A stretch of 64,000 bases of DNA from Arthrobacter_B citreus (lineage in GTDB: Bacteria > Actinomycetota > Actinomycetes > Actinomycetales > Micrococcaceae), in assembly GCF_042429235.1 (NCBI RefSeq), contig NZ_JBHMBA010000009.1; one strand, given 5' to 3'. Position numbers and translations under genes: made by a program. Positions 61,306-64,000 of this stretch are shown in pieces. The notes beneath the pieces were generated by a model, which worked only from the letters and a program-made list of their open reading frames with translations, ran no database searches and was not told the DNA's origin. Positions within the stretch are counted from its first letter, which is position 1. Every line of letters begins with the position of its first letter.

Positions 61306-63525
61306 CTACTCGGACATGGTGCTCAGCAGCACCGGTGCCAGGAAGCGGGAATATGCCGGCGTGATGTGAGAGGTGTCCACGCGTACCGGGGTGGTTCCCA
61401 CAAATCCCGGGCACTCACCTGAAGCGTCGCAGAACCACCTGTCGGTGGCGACGTAGCGTGCACCTGTGGATCCCGCGGCGCCCTCCTGCGCCTCCTGCAT
61501 CTCGCGCCACTGTTCGGAGACAGTGCTCACGCAGTCATCCGGGGCTCCGACGCGCGTTACACAGTCCTGAAGGTTCCGGCCGGCGGGCGGCGGGGCGAGC
61601 ACCAGCACCTCGCCAACGCTGTCCTGAACCGCGGCAATGGTGTCCGACAGCCCATCCTCCACCTCTTTAACCGCGGACGGAGTGCCGTCCCCGCCCGAAC
61701 CGGAGGCTAGACGGGAAAGGGTGTTGTCAGCGTCCGCAAGGATGAGGAGGTCCGGCTTGATCTCCCTGACTTGATCCAGGGCCCATTCCCGGTGCTCACC
61801 GCACTCCGGATAATCCGTGCCGCCGTCCCGGGTCACTCGGACCGATGCTGCCGGGCACTGGCCTTTGGTCAGCGGTACCACCCGGTAGTTGGCGCCCTCG
61901 GCAGCCGCACGGATGCCAGGCATCCAGGCGATCGCATAGGAATCGCCCAGTACGGCGATGGTCTTGACCGGCGTGGGAGGTCCTTCGGCGCACCCGTCGA
62001 AGTTTCGGGCAGTGATCTCGGCACAGCCCTCGCTGTTTACCTCGTCAATCCATGCTGAGGTGCCAAGGGACTCGACCGATGGCGAAAACTCAGGGAACTC
62101 TCCCACAGCCAAAGCGGCTGACACGGCTGCTGCAACGTCCGCTGCAGGTTCTGGCTTGGCAGCGGTGCCGGCGGAGGTGCCGGCGGAGGCAGTCGCCGTA
62201 GGCGTGCCCGTGACTGTGTCCGCTGCCAGTGACGAACTTGAAGAGGCGTCAGCTCCGGGACCGGCGGGGTTCAGGAGCAGGGCAACGGCAAGCACGGCCG
62301 TGAACACGCCTTGGCAGGCAAGGGCAACGGGCTTCCAACGGGGAGGTGCCCAGCTGGACATGCCCCGCCGCGCCTCGGATACCCGGGCTGACCCCGCCCG
62401 GCCGGAACGCCGGATGGGATCCTCGACGAGATGGAAGGAAAGGATTGAAAGGACAGTGGTGACAGACAATACGGCGAGCGCGTAAGCCGTCCCCGAATCG
62501 GGGAAGAAAACGCGCAGCAGGATGATGGCGGGAAAGTGCCAGAGATACAGTGAGTAGGATATCCGGCCGAGGTATTGGGACACCGGGTTGGTCAGGAGCA
62601 GCATGCTTCGTGAAGTGTGTCCTGTTCCACCTGCAATCACCAGGACGGCCCCGAGCACGGGAAGTGCAACCCCGGGAGCTGGAATCCCGCTTTCCGGATG
62701 GACAACGAACAGGCTGGCCAGGATCATCATCAGCCCTACTACTGCCAATCCGCTGCGCATCCTGGTGGTCAGCCGTCCGAAGAGCGGCAGGGCCAGCGCT
62801 GCCAGTGCACCGGCCGCGAGTTCCCAGGTGCGGGTGAACGTCGAGAAGTAGGCCCAGGTGGGTGCGGCCGCCACCTGCCACAGCGCATAGCCAAACGATG
62901 CTGTTGCCACGAGCACCATCAGCCCAGCCGTAACGGAAGTTGGGGAACGGCGGCCCGTCCTCATTCCAATATACGCGGCGGCTATGATCAGCCACGGCCA
63001 GAAGAGATAGAACTGTTCCTCAACCGCCAGCGACCAGTAATGCTGCAGGGGAGACACCACGCCGTCGGTCTGCCAGTAGTCCGTTCCGACGGCCGCGAAA
63101 TGCCAGTTCGCGGCGAACAATGCAGCGAAAATGCCGTCCGTCCGCACGGATGCTCCCCTGGCTGAGTTGTAGAGCAGATATGTGGCCGCCACCGTGACCA
63201 CCACCACCAAAAGCGCCATGGGAAGAATTCTTCGGGCTCGCCGGACGTAAAAGGCGACAAAGTCGATCCGGCCGCTCGCAGCGACCTCGCGCACCAGCAG
63301 TCCCGAGATGAGGAAGCCGGAGATGACAAAGAAGACGTCTACTCCGACAAAGCCGCCCACAGGCCACTCGAAAAGGTGGTTAAGGATCACGGCTACAACA
63401 GCCAGGGCACGCAAGCCCTGGATATCGCGCCGTTGCCGGGAGGCCCGGTGGGTTCCCGCCGGACCGGACATCCCGGCTTTGCCCTTTTGGGATTTATGCG
63501 ATCCGGACAGTGCATGGCTATTCAT
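61306..63525 (-). CDS. OafA-type acyltransferase with C-terminal SGNH domain
   Basis: A 739-residue peptidoglycan or polysaccharide O-acetyltransferase. The acyltransferase-3 membrane domain spans about residues 35-430 (DIQGLRALAVVAVILNH and FFVISGFLISGLL in the first helices). A Thr/Ala/Ser-rich linker follows at about 430-490. The extracytoplasmic SGNH domain has the GDS motif (AVLGDSYAIAWMPG) and the C-terminal DTSHITPAYSRFL. The ATG is preceded by AAGGAGAAAG and overlaps the glycosyltransferase stop by 4 nt (ATGA). Confidence 0.93.
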   Translation of the reverse strand: MNSHALSGSHKSQKGKAGMSGPAGTHRASRQRRDIQGLRALAVVAVILNHLFEWPVGGFVGVDVFFVISGFLISGLLVREVAASGRIDFVAFYVRRARRILPMALLVVVVTVAATYLLYNSARGASVRTDGIFAALFAANWHFAAVGTDYWQTDGVVSPLQHYWSLAVEEQFYLFWPWLIIAAAYIGMRTGRRSPTSVTAGLMVLVATASFGYALWQVAAAPTWAYFSTFTRTWELAAGALAALALPLFGRLTTRMRSGLAVVGLMMILASLFVVHPESGIPAPGVALPVLGAVLVIAGGTGHTSRSMLLLTNPVSQYLGRISYSLYLWHFPAIILLRVFFPDSGTAYALAVLSVTTVLSILSFHLVEDPIRRSGRAGSARVSEARRGMSSWAPPRWKPVALACQGVFTAVLAVALLLNPAGPGADASSSSSLAADTVTGTPTATASAGTSAGTAAKPEPAADVAAAVSAALAVGEFPEFSPSVESLGTSAWIDEVNSEGCAEITARNFDGCAEGPPTPVKTIAVLGDSYAIAWMPGIRAAAEGANYRVVPLTKGQCPAASVRVTRDGGTDYPECGEHREWALDQVREIKPDLLILADADNTLSRLASGSGGDGTPSAVKEVEDGLSDTIAAVQDSVGEVLVLAPPPAGRNLQDCVTRVGAPDDCVSTVSEQWREMQEAQEGAAGSTGARYVATDRWFCDASGECPGFVGTTPVRVDTSHITPAYSRFLAPVLLSTMSE

Positions 63526-64000
63526 GCTTTCTCCTTAGCGAAGGTGCCATCGGACGGCAACAAATGCGTGGCAATTCTGCTCCGGTACAGCTCCGGGCTG
63601 TGGCGGCTGGCCGCCAGAACCGCATCCGCAGCGGCAAGGCCGGAGTACCGGTCCCACTGGGCCAGCATCTTGTCCACAGCCTCGGCGATGGCCGAAGGGT
63701 CCGACGGCGGCACCAGCCGCACACTGGTGTAATTGCCGGCAGCCTCCCGCAACCCTGATGTGTCGCTGACCACGGCCGGCCGCCCGGCGAGAATCGCTTC
63801 GACGGCAGTGTTGCCAAACGGTTCATCAGCACGGGAGGGCACCAGCACAATGTCCGCCTCGGCCAAATACGGCCAAACGTCAGGTTGGAATCCGTGCAGG
63901 TGAACACGGTCCTGCAGTCCCAGATCCCGGACGGTCAGACGGAGCTGTTGCTCATACCCCTCATTGCCCGGATAGACAGCCCCAACTATGTCCAGCCGTG
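63522..64000 (-). CDS. Glycosyltransferase family 4, C-terminal part (runs off the window)
   Basis: Only the last 159 residues are present; the reading frame is open to the window end. The GT4 C-terminal Rossmann domain is recognisable: a nucleotide-sugar binding region with LDIVGAVYPGNEGYE and DLGLQDRVHLHGF, then ADIVLVPSRADEPFGNTAVE with the conserved E...E pair, and RPAVVSDTSGLREAAGN. It probably adds a sugar to a surface polysaccharide, in one operon with the OafA-type acyltransferase. Confidence 0.86.
   Translation of the reverse strand, partial: RLDIVGAVYPGNEGYEQQLRLTVRDLGLQDRVHLHGFQPDVWPYLAEADIVLVPSRADEPFGNTAVEAILAGRPAVVSDTSGLREAAGNYTSVRLVPPSDPSAIAEAVDKMLAQWDRYSGLAAADAVLAASRHSPELYRSRIATHLLPSDGTFAKEKA

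Overview
The window is a 64 kb stretch of a high-GC actinobacterial chromosome, most likely Micrococcaceae (Arthrobacter sensu lato). The reasons are the GC-rich third codon positions, an actinobacterial acyl-CoA carboxylase (beta, epsilon, and a fused biotin carboxylase/BCCP subunit), type VII secretion genes, a flavoprotein quinone reductase of the LpdA type, the SufU/SufS pair, and several genes whose start codon lies 6-7 nt after a -10 hexamer (leaderless mRNAs). The order PH-domain protein, birA, accD, accE, maf, accA, then lpdA, purine nucleoside phosphorylase, phosphosugar mutase recalls the Mycobacterium Rv3278c-Rv3308 segment. I saw no rRNA, tRNA, CRISPR array, insertion sequence or prophage.

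Layout. 0-2.8 kb: an FdhF/YdeP-type molybdopterin oxidoreductase and a DUF6457 protein. 3-9.9 kb: a compact type VII secretion operon (EccB-like membrane stub, EccD, MinD-like ATPase, EccC) followed by an opposing PP2C phosphatase. 11-13.6 kb: a class III adenylate cyclase, a PH-domain membrane protein and BirA in overlapping order. 13.7-25.7 kb: an SDR enzyme, acyl-CoA carboxylase subunits, a DUF885 peptidase, a dicarboxylate symporter and Maf; accD-accE and accA each carry a near-identical palindrome upstream, which suggests one regulator. 25.8-31.5 kb: an MHS-type MFS transporter, LpdA, PNP and a phosphosugar mutase; with deoC at 35.2 kb these form nucleoside salvage. 31.5-33.6 kb: a GGDEF-EAL protein with a STAS-like partner.

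33.7-35.1 kb is a low-GC islet. It holds a TPR protein and a divergent 45-codon secreted peptide gene with its own ribosome site, signal peptide and terminator. The layout resembles Rap-Phr/RRNPP peptide signalling, which is best known from Firmicutes, and it is the strongest candidate here for an undescribed system.

36-46.5 kb: small membrane proteins, Mfd, a secreted M28 peptidase, two lipoproteins, DUF2505, a small membrane protein and NhaA. 46.5-50.5 kb: a five-gene operon with a SipW-type signal peptidase, two proteins with the matching alternate signal peptides and two cell-surface proteins, probably a surface fibre or matrix system. 50.7-58 kb: VanZ, a degenerate Hpt-like protein, two paralogous histidine kinases around one OmpR-type response regulator, and an ECF42-type sigma factor with its DGPF partner. 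58-60 kb: SufU and SufS. 60-64 kb: two membrane acyltransferases and the end of a glycosyltransferase, probably part of an exopolysaccharide or wall-glycan locus that continues past the window.
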